Below are positions 35,202 to 44,981 of a DNA stretch of 64,000 bases, piece by piece; position 1 is the first letter of the stretch, and every line of letters starts with the position of its first letter. Made by a program: the position numbers and the translations under genes. Origin of the DNA: Gordionus sp. m RMFG-2023 (lineage: Eukaryota > Nematomorpha > Gordioida > Chordodea > Parachordodidae); the NCBI RefSeq assembly GCF_954871325.1, contig NC_088779.1, positions 12,960,846 to 13,024,845 on the forward strand, read 5' to 3'. Under the pieces are notes generated by a model that saw only the letters and a list, made by a program, of their open reading frames with translations, did not search any database and was not told the DNA's origin.

Positions 35202-36412
35202 TTACGTTGTAGTGGAAGACGTTGTATCTTTTACGAATCGACCGAATTTGAAAGAAGGTACAACATGGAAAGGGTTTTTTTTACCTCCTCCATATCCTCC
35301 ACCACCTCCCCCGAATGATCCTCCACTGAAACCACCAATTCCTCCAATTCCTCCGATTCCTCCACCTCCTATTTTTTTAGGTGGTGGTGGTGGAGGTTTT
35401 TTGATCGGTTGTGGGGGCTGCCAGTTCTGTTGTTGTTGTCCCCAATTCTGTTGTTGCTGTTGCCCCCAGTTCTGTTGTGCCTGTGGTTGTGCAAAGCCCT
35501 GGTGTTGCTGCTGTTGTTGCTGTTGCCAATTATTTGGCATTAGCCAAGGATTAACTGGTGTATTGTGCACCACGAAGTCTGACATCTGTATATATAAAAT
35601 AAATCTAAGTATTACTTGTGCTTGTAATTTATTTTAACATACTTTTATATATATAGCATTACATTATTTATTTTTTATTTATCAAAAATATATGAAATCC
35701 TTATAAGTAAAATGGAAAATAAGAGATAAAGAGGGTTTCAAATTAATAAATCATTTCACTTAATTTTTAATGCTATTTCGAGATATTATATTCTCTTATT
35801 GTTCGAAAATCCTGATCTTACTAAAAAATATTATAAAATAGCAAAACCAATTTTAACAAAGGCATTATTTTGCCTTATTCTAAAATTCTTCTTTTTTAGA
35901 TGCCCTCGAAGAAACATTTCGGTCAAATTTTAAATAATATTAAATGTCATATTGAACGCGTCTATTCCCTATATCCAGTGATGTCAAGTTCTATATAAAA
36001 ATCTGGCAATCTATTTCTCATATATTTATTCCGATGAGGCAAAAATAATAGTTATTATTCTTTTTAGCCTTAAAATTTCACCACAATATTAGTTCTGTTC
36101 ACTTTCCAATTTTTTTTTACCGGTATTGAGAAATGTTTATATTTCCAAAAATATTTTTCATTTTAATGAAATTATAAGTTTATTAATAAATATCAAATTT
36201 ACATTTCTTCAATTTTTAATTTTAAATTGCATGAGTAAAATGCGGTACCACATGGAATCTTCGGTGATGGGAATATAATTTTTAAAAATATTCTCATTTT
36301 ATATTTGTATATAGTCAAATAAAAGCTTCATAAGCGAAAGAATAATTTATTAGTTAATCACAGTACTTACAATGTATAACGTATATACGAGAAATAGAAA
36401 CATGTGATTCAT
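35202..36412 (-). CDS. Secreted Q/P/G-rich low-complexity protein, inner gene of left half-cluster
   Basis: Minus strand. Exon 1 (36412-36371) encodes MNHMFLFLVYTLYI, a short hydrophobic leader, and ends at a consensus donor GTAAGT. A 785-bp phase-0 intron ends TATATACAG before exon 2 (35585-35202). Exon 2 gives MSDFVVHNTPVNPWLMPNNW, then three NWGQQQQ-type repeats rich in Q and W, a KKPPPPPPKK proline block, GGIGGIGG/GGGGGGYGGG glycine repeats, then FHVVPSFKFGRFVK and the tail TTSSTTT, TAA. 141 residues in all. Poly(A) signal AATAAA at 35150-35145. The leader plus Q, P and G blocks resemble structural, adhesive or silk-like secreted proteins, but there is no match to a named family. The C-terminal K-F-x-x-V-K-TTSS resembles the end of the 38758-40791 gene. 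TATAAAAG at 36424-36417 lies only a few bases before the ATG and may not be the TATA box. Confidence 0.7.
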
Positions 36413-38656
36413 TTTGCTTTTATAAGGTATCAGATGCGATCGAATAGAAAATAAAATAAATTGTAACACAATATTTTTAAATAATTGTTCAAAAAGATTA
36501 TAATAAATATTACTTTAACAATTCAGCTTTTATATTAAAATTTTTAAATAATTATTATTATTATTTTTATATAAATTTAAATTTAAAAATAATTATGTTA
36601 GCTTAAAATTTTTATATAAATTTATTATTATTTAAATAAATTTAAAATTTAATCTATTTATATGCGACAAATAAAATAGGTTAAAACCTTTGTAACAAGT
36701 AAGACAACAAATCCAACAATCCATGATAATTACATAATAGCGTTAAAAGGCTTTAAGTCAATTCCTTTAAATATTATATTGGGAAGTTTGTATTTTTCAT
36801 TTCTTAATATTATATAGGTTATCTATCAAATTTATAATTAAGTCATTACTATCGTATGATTAGTTAAGCTTAATGTTATACTTCGTTTTATTGCATGCTA
36901 GCCGTAACAGACTCTCGTGTACATGCGTATTCAGCACAAATTTGTATCATCTTGTAACATTAATTTTTTAGTTAAAAAAAGTGATATCACTGGAAAAAAA
37001 ATACATAAATCCTTTTGTCTAAAGATAATACTTCAATTCCTATTTTCCCTTTCATAATATGCTAATTATTTTTTATTGGTAACAATTAGTGAAAGTTAAC
37101 TTTCCCTCACAAACTACGATCAGGAATTTGTTTTAATTAATGTGAATTTTTTTTATCGAAGTCATATACGATATAATCTTATAAATATTAAGGTTGTTTA
37201 TTGTTTATTATATGATAATTTTTAAAAAAATGACTAAATTATAATATATTTAACGTTCATTTTCAAAGTGAAGATTTAAATATAAAAAATTTAACCATGA
37301 AGAAACTAACGGATGGCACACATTTATCAATATCAAGTTTACACCTACTTTCTTTTTTTATTATGTTATAATATCTTTTCAGTAATTTTCAATTTAAGAA
37401 TCGATTTACATTTTTTTTAAAAAAGTAACGATAAAAAGTGAAAATGTTTTAACAAAATTAATTCATTAATTATGTCATCGCGGCAGTCTGTGACAACTAA
37501 GAAAAACATATCAAAATTTATAAGAGAAATTAATTGGGTAAAAATTAATAAAAGATTTTTTTTCTATTCACTTTTTTTAAAATATATATAATTTATACAG
37601 TTTATTTATACTATAGGAAGGACAATTGAATAGTTTAAGTTGGTATTTTAATTCTAAAATGTTACGTTTGGAGATGTGAGCATGAAAATTCTTATCTCAG
37701 AGTTCCTTTTTAAAAAACATAAAATATTCATTTATTTTTGAAAATGGCAACTTTCATTGGTTAAAAAATTTATGAAAGTTGGTGAATTAGACCAGATATT
37801 TAATACTTATATTATATCAAAGATATATAATGTCGCTAAAATAAGCGATTGTGATTTTATTACGATTTTTATCAAGGAGAATTCCTATCTGTCAAACCTA
37901 TAAATTTTATTAATTATAGAAGGGTAAAAGATTGTATACTAATAAATTAGGATTACTATTATCTAATCAATTTTTCTAGTTATTTCGTTAATTGTAAGAT
38001 TAAGTAAAAAGGATTAGTTTTTCGGTCTAATGTTAATTACATTTCACGTGATTTACACCTCAAAAATTTATTATCTTACAAAATACTGAATCGATAATTT
38101 GAATTTATTATGACTAAGTCATATTTATTTATAATTATCTAAGCTTTGCAATATTAGGAATCGTAAAATAAATGTACACACTTTGGTAACAATTTTTATC
38201 TATATACCCTTCAAAAAATAAGTTCCATATCTATTTAAGCTCTAAACCAAACAAGATAGTTATAAAGCAAAACAACTTTGATATTTTATTATCTTTTTAA
38301 ATTTACTATACATGGGGAAATTTATTTATTAGATGTAGAACATGTTCATTAATTTTAGGACACACAACATTCAAATAATTGAGTATTTCAAAAGGCATGA
38401 ATATAGGAATTCATTGCGTAAATTAGTACCAGTTGGTACTCTTAAACTAAGAATAAATTAAGTTGTTGCATAAATTAACGGTTAAATAATTAATTAATTA
38501 TTTTTTTATATCATATATACTATCCAAAAGTATCAAGTCTTATTATAAGAAATGCATGCTCGATTTATTTATAATTTTTATTATTAAATTAATAGTCATG
38601 GATATTGATTATAAATATTCTTCTGATCCCCGGAATTATTATTATTTAAAGAATAG
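36413..38656. other. Divergent intergenic region between the two half-clusters
   Basis: About 2.2 kb of AT-rich DNA separates the divergent start sites. The centre would be the axis of an inverted duplication, but no long inverted repeat survives. A 45-codon frame at 37472 is noted but not accepted as a gene. CATCTGATA occurs shortly before both inner start codons (36436-36428 minus, 38750-38758 plus). Confidence 0.45.
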
Positions 38657-38665
38657 TATAAAAGG
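38657..38665 (+). promoter_or_regulatory. TATA box of the 38.8-kb gene
   Basis: TATAAAAGG, a canonical TATA match, begins 101 bp before the ATG at 38758. Transcription would start near 38690 and give a 5' UTR of about 70 nt. Confidence 0.5.
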
Positions 38666-38757
38666 ATTTCTTAAATAAAAATTCCCACATTTCTTTGAAT
38701 TTCTAATAAAAAAAAATTTATTTAAAAAATATATATAATAATTCTTTATCATCTGAT

Positions 38758-40791
38758 ATGAATTTAAGCCTAATTAGTCTACTGCTTTTAGCTTTGGTAA
38801 TTTTTGCTCAATATTTATCATAATTTGGTATATCATCCAGGTTCGAATTGGTCATATAGCAAAAAAAATTTACAAATTCAAATTTTAAAAATAAATTCAT
38901 TGGTTAAACTTTTTTCAAGTTATATTTTATATAGGTAATCTCATTGTTATAAAAACTTATTTAAATATAATATATTATATAAATTAAAAATATTAAATAA
39001 CATTTACAATATAAAAAACATTGATTCATTTAAAAAGCTAATATTAATGTTGCTATGACCGATTATTTCTACCTAGTAATACTTCCATCTTTTATTATGA
39101 CCTATACATTCTGCATATAATAATAAAAAAAATTATTTAATATATATTGTGAAATATAGTGGCACTAAAATTAACCATATTTTTCTATATATAATTGAAA
39201 AATAATTTTCATATGACCGCTACATTTTTGTAATTATATAATCAAGATTTGCAATAGATTTATACCATCTTAAATAAGAAAATACTTATTTTTTATAGAG
39301 ACTTATTATTTCTAAAAAAAATTATACCTCTCTATCATTTTGCACTAAAATAATATTTACGTTGTAAAATACGATTGGATAATATTTTTGAGATAATTTG
39401 TGACATTTTTTTGTTAAAAATTGTACTTTAAGTTTTCTTTTGATATTTTTTTATTTTTTCAACTTTAAATCATTTTTTTGAGCACGTTTTCCTAAATTTA
39501 AAAATCTGATTTTGCCAGAAATGTATTTCAGCATGTTTAGAATACTCATTTTATGAATGGTAAACAATTTTGCCTTTTAACCTTCGAGTTTTTTGTAATT
39601 TATATAAAAAAATTATAAATTTTTAAGGCAAAATTGTCTGAAATTCATGGTAGGTATTCCAAACATGATAAAATACATTTCCTAATCAGAATTTTTATTT
39701 TTTAAATATGAGCTCTAAAAATAATTTAAAATTGAATAGCACATTGCTGGAAAAATCACATTCCGCTAACATATATGTATTGCCTGTGAGAAAAATTATA
39801 CCATTTAATCATAAAAAATACCGTCGTGCCTTCTAATTTAGATTCAGTTACACCATTGATTTGAATATTTTAAGCATAAGTTATACAATAGCTATTTAAA
39901 TATTAAATTAAGATAGATGTTATAAAAGATAATACGGCTGATGTGATGTAATGTTATAAAATTTTCTTTAACATAAATATATTTATTTAATTGGAAGTTA
40001 AATAGGTTTGATTTTTTTTAAATTTAATTCACACCCGGTATTAATTTATTCTATTTTTTAGGATAATAGTGTACTCAGATAAAATCCTTTCGTAGCTTTA
40101 TAGCTGTTAAGTGATATCTAGGGTTGTTAAACTGCTCGATTTGAGCCGATTTTTAAAAATGGCTTACTCAATATTTTATCCAAAAAAATAATTACGCAAA
40201 ACTGAGGATTTTGTTTATAGATGGCATAAAAATTTGGACATTCGATAAATCTAGAGGCTTAAGCGCTATTTTTCTAGCTAAAATATTGAGTTAGCGTTGT
40301 TAGAAATAGGCTCAAATCGAGTCATCTAACAGCATTAGTGATATTACTTTTGAATAAATTAAATAGAACTAATAATTGACTTTTTATTATTATTCAACAT
40401 ATCTAAATAGGTTATAAATTGAGCAGAAACATTTAGAATTGTGTTTTTCTATAAAAAATTTCGTTGTTTAATCTGGTACAGTATTTTTAAATATGGAAGA
40501 GAAATAAAACCTATTAAAGCATTGAGTTTTTACCAATTTAGACGATATAATTTGAAATGAATTATTTAAAAAATACCATAAAACGAAAAGACACACTTTA
40601 TAGCACTATTATTTAAGTAATAATTAAGAATTTTTTTACAATTTTATAAATACTAGGTGACGATCTGCGCAGCCTGGCCTAAGCAACCCATCGTGGTCAA
40701 AAAATCTTTCCATCGAAAACTTAAATTCCAGAAATATAAATTGGTCAAAAGCACAACATCTTCATCTACTTCTTCCTCTACTTATTCGTAA
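38758..40791 (+). CDS. Small secreted basic protein with TTSS tail, inner gene of right half-cluster
   Basis: Exon 1 (38758-38796) encodes MNLSLISLLLLAL and ends at GTAATT. The last exon begins at 40657 after AATACTAG. The phase-0 join gives MNLSLISLLLLALVTICAA followed by WPKQP, a textbook signal peptide with an A-A cleavage site. The join creating an unbroken hydrophobic core is the best support for the splice. The mature part is short and basic: PIVVKKSFHRKLKFQKYKLV, then K and the tail STTSSSTSSSTYS, TAA. Total 57 residues. AATAAA at 40790-40795 overlaps the stop. The 1.86-kb intron contains a decayed inverted repeat and a MITE. The tail and exon plan match the 35.2-36.4-kb gene on the other side, but the Q/P/G block is missing here. 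Internal exons inside the long intron cannot be excluded. Function unknown; extracellular. Confidence 0.65.
39455..39740. repeat. Decayed foldback inverted repeat
   Basis: Left arm about 39455-39585 and right arm about 39620-39740 are inverted copies. Shared blocks include CAATTTTGCCTT, the ATGTTT...AATAC segment, GAAATGTATTT and TTTAAAT...TTTT...GAGC. The loop is about 35 bp. It lies inside the intron of the 38.8-kb gene. Likely a MITE remnant. Confidence 0.6.
40119..40337. mobile_element. GTTGTTAAA-family hAT MITE
   Basis: TAGGGTTGTTAAACTGCTCGA on the left and AATCGAGTCATCTAACAGCA then TTA on the right. Flanks GTGATATC and GTGATATT are a 7/8 target duplication. It is inserted in the intron of the 38.8-kb gene. 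Confidence 0.75.
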
Positions 40792-40795
40792 TAAA

Positions 40796-42042
40796 GAATT
40801 TTAATTTGATAAATCATTTTTTTTAATATAAGATAAATTAGAGATCTGCAAGTCGGTAAAAATCTATTAAAAAAAATAAAACGTGCTGGGTAATTTAAAA
40901 AAAATTTGGATGACTGGACAATTTATACATAAAATGACAGATAGGCCTTGCATATCTATTTTTTTAAAATTAAAATTTTTTTTTTTTGATTTCAAACTAA
41001 TACTTTGAATTGATTATTACTATTTGAAAATAAATTACAAAATGCTTATTTCTCTTTATTTTAAGAGGTGTCTAAATAAAATACTAAATATATAAATAAT
41101 ATCGTAAATTCACAAAAAAGTATGCAATTTATTTATGGTAATAATAATACAATTAAAAATGCACAACAATACAGTTACAAATACAATTGATTTATAAAAC
41201 AGTTGTTGTAGAAATAGATAGCCATAAAAAAGGGGAAAACATAAGAGCCTTAATTGATATTGGGGAAAAATTAGATATAGATATTATGTGATGGCCACAA
41301 AATTTTTATAAAAAAATTCAACAGGCCGGGGCTGACTTTTCGTAAAACATTTGAAGGCCTATTCCATTAGAAATTTTAAATTAATAAGCCTTACCCCCTA
41401 CATTTCCTCAGCCTTCCTTTCCCCTAAAAAAATGTATTGAGTATGGTATTTTATAAAAATAATCTTATAAAATAATAACTAAATTTGAAGATTTTCACAA
41501 AGTATTCTTAAAAAATGAAAACTGATCAAAGGCCTACAAAAGTCATCCTAAATCCATCAAATATATTTTATGGAGGGTAGGGGAAAGCCTCCTTAAGAAA
41601 TTTTTGGATACGCCTATGACTCTATATATGTAATATTTGCTAATTTATAGATAGACTAAGGTTTAAATTTAACATTTCTAATTATATCCAATCCAATTTG
41701 GTATGTAAGCAGGTCATATTTATTTTGTAAGTTTATAATGATCTATTTGACTAGATCAATATTTCCTATTTTATTTAACACTATTATGAACTTAACATTT
41801 TTTATATTTATTTTAAAAAAATTAACGCAAATTTAAAATGTATGCCACCAGTAATATGTTTCTTTATTACGATATAGGTCGCTGCAATTTCAAATAGACT
41901 TATATTTATATATAATAATAATTTATAAAAAAAGACTTAATAATAAATTATAATTTAATCATTATTTATTTAAAATATGCTTTGATTAATCATCATTTTG
42001 TCAACAAATTAATTTATTTTTTAAAAAATTTGACGTCTCTAG
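40796..42042. other. Spacer with old mobile-element scraps
   Basis: Near 41200-41330 a decayed IRALIDIGEK-like stretch could be a retroelement protease fossil. Near 41570-41630 the sequence GGATACGCCTATGACTC resembles a hAT end. Both are weak. The missing 5' exon of the 42-kb gene should also lie here, but I could not choose one. Confidence 0.3.
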
Positions 42043-42283
42043 AACTCAAGCAGCCATTCTTTTGAATATTATCAAGAAAGTCGTTAAACCGGATTGTTGT
42101 GGAGACGATAAAAATGGTTTTAGTAAAGGGGGAGAAGAATCAATAGTGGTTGTCCAAAAAAAATTAAGAAGTCCAACAGCAAACGCAAAAATCAGAAAGC
42201 AAATCATAGTAGTGGAAGAAAATGGGAACGGCGGTGGTCGCGCTAAGCCTCAAGAGGACAGAAAATGGGGCAAGAAGAGATAA
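42043..42283 (+). CDS. Small K-rich PDCC protein, outer gene of right half-cluster
   Basis: The last exon starts after TCTCTAG at 42043 with one base completing a codon, the same phase as in the 33.9-kb gene. It encodes TQAAILLNIIKKVV, then KPDCCGDDKNGFSKGG, IVVVQKKLRSP, KIRKQIIVVEENGNGGG and a very basic end DRKWGKKR, TAA. 79 residues are visible. AATAAA at 42308-42313. The I-I-K-K-V-x-K-PDCC core aligns with KIIKVIKKKPDCC of the left gene, and D/N-G follows in both. The ending G-K-K-R looks like an amidation/dibasic processing signal as in neuropeptide precursors, though it is at the extreme C-terminus and may be chance. Upstream exons are not found. Family unrecognised. Confidence 0.55.
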
Positions 42284-42313
42284 ACAACTTTCTCATTCGA
42301 TACTAGAAATAAA

Positions 42314-43409
42314 TACTTCAGTGTCTTTTTTTACTTACAAAGACCTCTTCTTAAAACTATTTTATATTTATCTTTTTTGAAAAACGTTTTACTAGAAATA
42401 TAATGATTTCGTGTTTATAAATCTTTGTGTGCTCAATCTTCTCTTTAACATCTACTCTATTTTTGTATTTCCTATAATTTATTTTATAAAAAAATTTTTT
42501 TCATTCTTGCGTATATGCCAAAGTAATCATGTTAACAAAATTTATTATGATATGGACTAAGTAAATTTATATAGGCGAACTGCTCTCAATCATATATTTT
42601 ATGATTAAATCGTTATTATAATTTAAGACTTATTAAGCCATATATAATTTCCAATTATATATATCTATGTAAATATTTGCCATAAAATATACAATAAAAC
42701 ATTTCATTTCATCTTTTAGCTCATCATTCTTAAGCTTGTTCGTCATTTGAAATATAACCAAATGTTGTTTTCCGCGAGCTTTTCATTTCAATATGAATAT
42801 GAGAATGTGCGAAATGTGGCCAATCAATACTTGGCCAGGTACTCAATGTCTATTAAATAAAGCTTTTAATGTCTAATTTTTTGTGTGAATAATGCTAAAT
42901 GACTAAGGATTATTAAAATATCAGCAATCTAAATTAATAACCAAACAAAAAATGTGTAACGTGATTTTTCCAGAAAGAGGTACTAAAAGCAGTTTATTTA
43001 AAATATTTTTTATTGGATTTCTCTATTCAATAAATGAACTTAAGTAAGGTATATATCATAAATATACACATTTTGACCAATTTTGAGAAAAATAGGTCCA
43101 ATAGATAAAAAGTTAAAGGGTGATGGCCAGTCTTCAAACATGGCCATTTATGGCACATTTCCCTACTGTCTCTAATTTTTTTAAGCAAGTATATTAGAAA
43201 AATGATCTTCAGTAAGGTCCTCTAGAATATAATATTTTTGTAAAAATTATTAATTATAATTAAAATGATATAAAAATGCTATAACTTAATCGTAAATTGG
43301 TAAATAATATACTATTTTAAAAAATGGTTGGCCAGATTTGTTTGCAAATAGATTTTTATGAATTGTTTATATATCAAAATAAAGATAATTATTTTTTAGT
43401 AATATTTTT
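42314..43409. other. No gene seen
   Basis: AT-rich DNA with a short GGCCAATCAATACTTGGCC imperfect palindrome near 42821. Confidence 0.5.
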
Positions 43410-44925
43410 CAGAGTTGTTAAAGTAGCGCGCTAACTTTTTTGGTAGCTATAACTAATAGCGGCTATTTTTGTAATTATTTAATTTTTTAGCGCGTTACTT
43501 TTTTTGAAAGTAGCTAGGTATCCGCTACTTCGCTACTTTTAAAAAATATAATGAAGGTAAGTATTAACATGAAAATTTAAATATAATATCATAATTAATT
43601 ATAATTTTTATGATTTATTATTTAATTTTGAAATTGAAATATAATTTCAATTTGTAATTTATATTTTCATTTGTATTATAAACCTAAATCACCTGTTAAT
43701 ATTTTAAAATGTCATCGCCTATGGATATCCAAATCGTTGAAAGTGATTCAGACAATGATATTAATGAAATGGAAGATACCAGGGAAGAAAATCTTCTTAA
43801 TAGCTATAATACAATTTTCCCATTGCTTAGATTTGAAAATTTTTTAAAATAAATATATAACCAAAACTGTTTTCAAATTTATTTGTTTAAAATGTAAAAA
43901 AAAATATTTCCTCAAATCAATCCAGTAGCTATACCCTCAAAAAACACCTAAAGGTAAATTGTCATTTTTACATTCTAATAATATTTATTTTATAAGACGG
44001 TTCATGAGTTTTAAGAGGAGAAACATCTAAATAATTTTGGTATAGGCGACTCTACATCCAAAAAGACTAATTCAATTCAAACCAAATTAATTAATAATGC
44101 AAATGACAATATTTCTCAGAAATTGGCTGATAAAGTTATTTTTGATTTTATAATTTATACAGTTCAGCAAATGTCCTTTGTTGATAATCCATCATTTACC
44201 ATTATGATTAAAACTCTATCCCCTGGTACAACAATTTTATGCCGCCAGACACTAATGAATAAATAACAGATAACTTTAAAATGATGAAAGATGCTCTAAT
44301 AGTAGAGTTATCAGAGATATCATATATATGTACCACGGAAGATAGTTGGACACATAACAGAAGGTAAAAACTTATTTATATTTATAAATTGATCTGATTA
44401 AATATTTATGAGTATATTTGTGAATCACAGGCCATTGGCTAGACCCTAGAACTTTTAAAAGAAGATCTGTGACATTAGCCCTCAAAATGATAATAGGATG
44501 CCAGACATACGATCTTGCAAATAAAATTATTGATAATCTATCTTATATTAAAAATATGTATATAAGATTAAATACGCCCTTACCCTCAAGTGCTAGTGTC
44601 GAGAGATTATTTAGTAAGTCAAAACTTATACTTTCTGATCGTCGCTCTAGACTTGGGGATGATAATATTGAAATGATTTTATTATTAAAATGCAACAAAT
44701 TACCATAAATATTTATTTTTATTACATAAATTTTTTATAATCAAAACTAACTATATTTTAATATTTATAAATGTTGATTTTATATATATTTACTATACAA
44801 TAACGTATAAGCAAAAAATAAAAAATTTGTTTGTAAATTTTTTTTATAAAAAGCTAATAGCGAGCTACTTTTTTTGACAAATAGCGATAGCGCGCTACCT
44901 TTAAAAGTAGCGTTTAACAACTCTG
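43410..44925 (+). mobile_element. Internally deleted hAT (CAGAGTTGTTAAAGTAGCGCG ends)
   Basis: The left end CAGAGTTGTTAAAGTAGCG and the right end CGTTTAACAACTCTG are inverted, with a perfect 8-bp duplication ATATTTTT (43402-43409, 44926-44933). TAGCGCGCTAC-type motifs repeat near both ends. At 1.5 kb it retains only the N- and C-terminal parts of a transposase. Confidence 0.95.
43710..44708 (+). pseudogene. hAT transposase remnant, middle deleted
   Basis: The N-terminal part begins MSSPMDIQIVESDSDNDINE (43710) and is followed in a shifted frame by a BED-finger scrap FKFICLKCKKKYFLKSIQ. The C-terminal part (44469-44708) reads YIRLNTPLPSSASVERLFSK then LILSDRRSRL and ends NKLP before TAA, an intact hAT dimerisation domain. 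The catalytic core with its acidic residues is deleted, so the element is non-autonomous. Confidence 0.85.
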
Positions 44926-44981
44926 ATATTTTTATGATAAAATATTAATATATTCAATTAATATTTTATCATAAAAATATC
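44925..44981. repeat. Perfect 25-bp palindrome at a transposon edge
   Basis: GATATTTTTATGATAAAATATTAAT (split here as GATATTTTTATGATAAAATA plus TTAAT) is followed by a 7-base loop and its exact reverse complement. The first base is the last base of the hAT, and the right target duplication lies within the arm. Confidence 0.85.

Noticed and set aside
35212-35637. Plus-strand frame rich in C and P opposite the Q/P/G gene
   Set aside because: It is the antisense shadow of the low-complexity exon. The minus strand has a leader exon, consensus splice sites and poly(A) signal.
36417-36424. TATAAAAG as TATA box of the 35.2-36.4 kb gene
   Set aside because: It lies only about 5 bases before the ATG, too close to direct transcription that includes the start codon. 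The match may be chance, or the start may differ.
37472-37700. Small frame MSSRQSVTTKKNISKFIREI with a possible second exon EGQLNSLSWYFNSK
   Set aside because: It could be a two-exon micro-gene between the divergent half-clusters, but it has no signal peptide, homologue or poly(A) signal close by. Kept only as a note.
38836-38852. GGTTCGAATT, like a tRNA B box
   Set aside because: No A box, acceptor stem or cloverleaf could be drawn around it.
41030-41066. MLISLYFK as start exon of the 42-kb PDCC gene
   Set aside because: The phase would fit, but the donor GTGTCT is poor and the peptide is a weak leader, so it was not joined.
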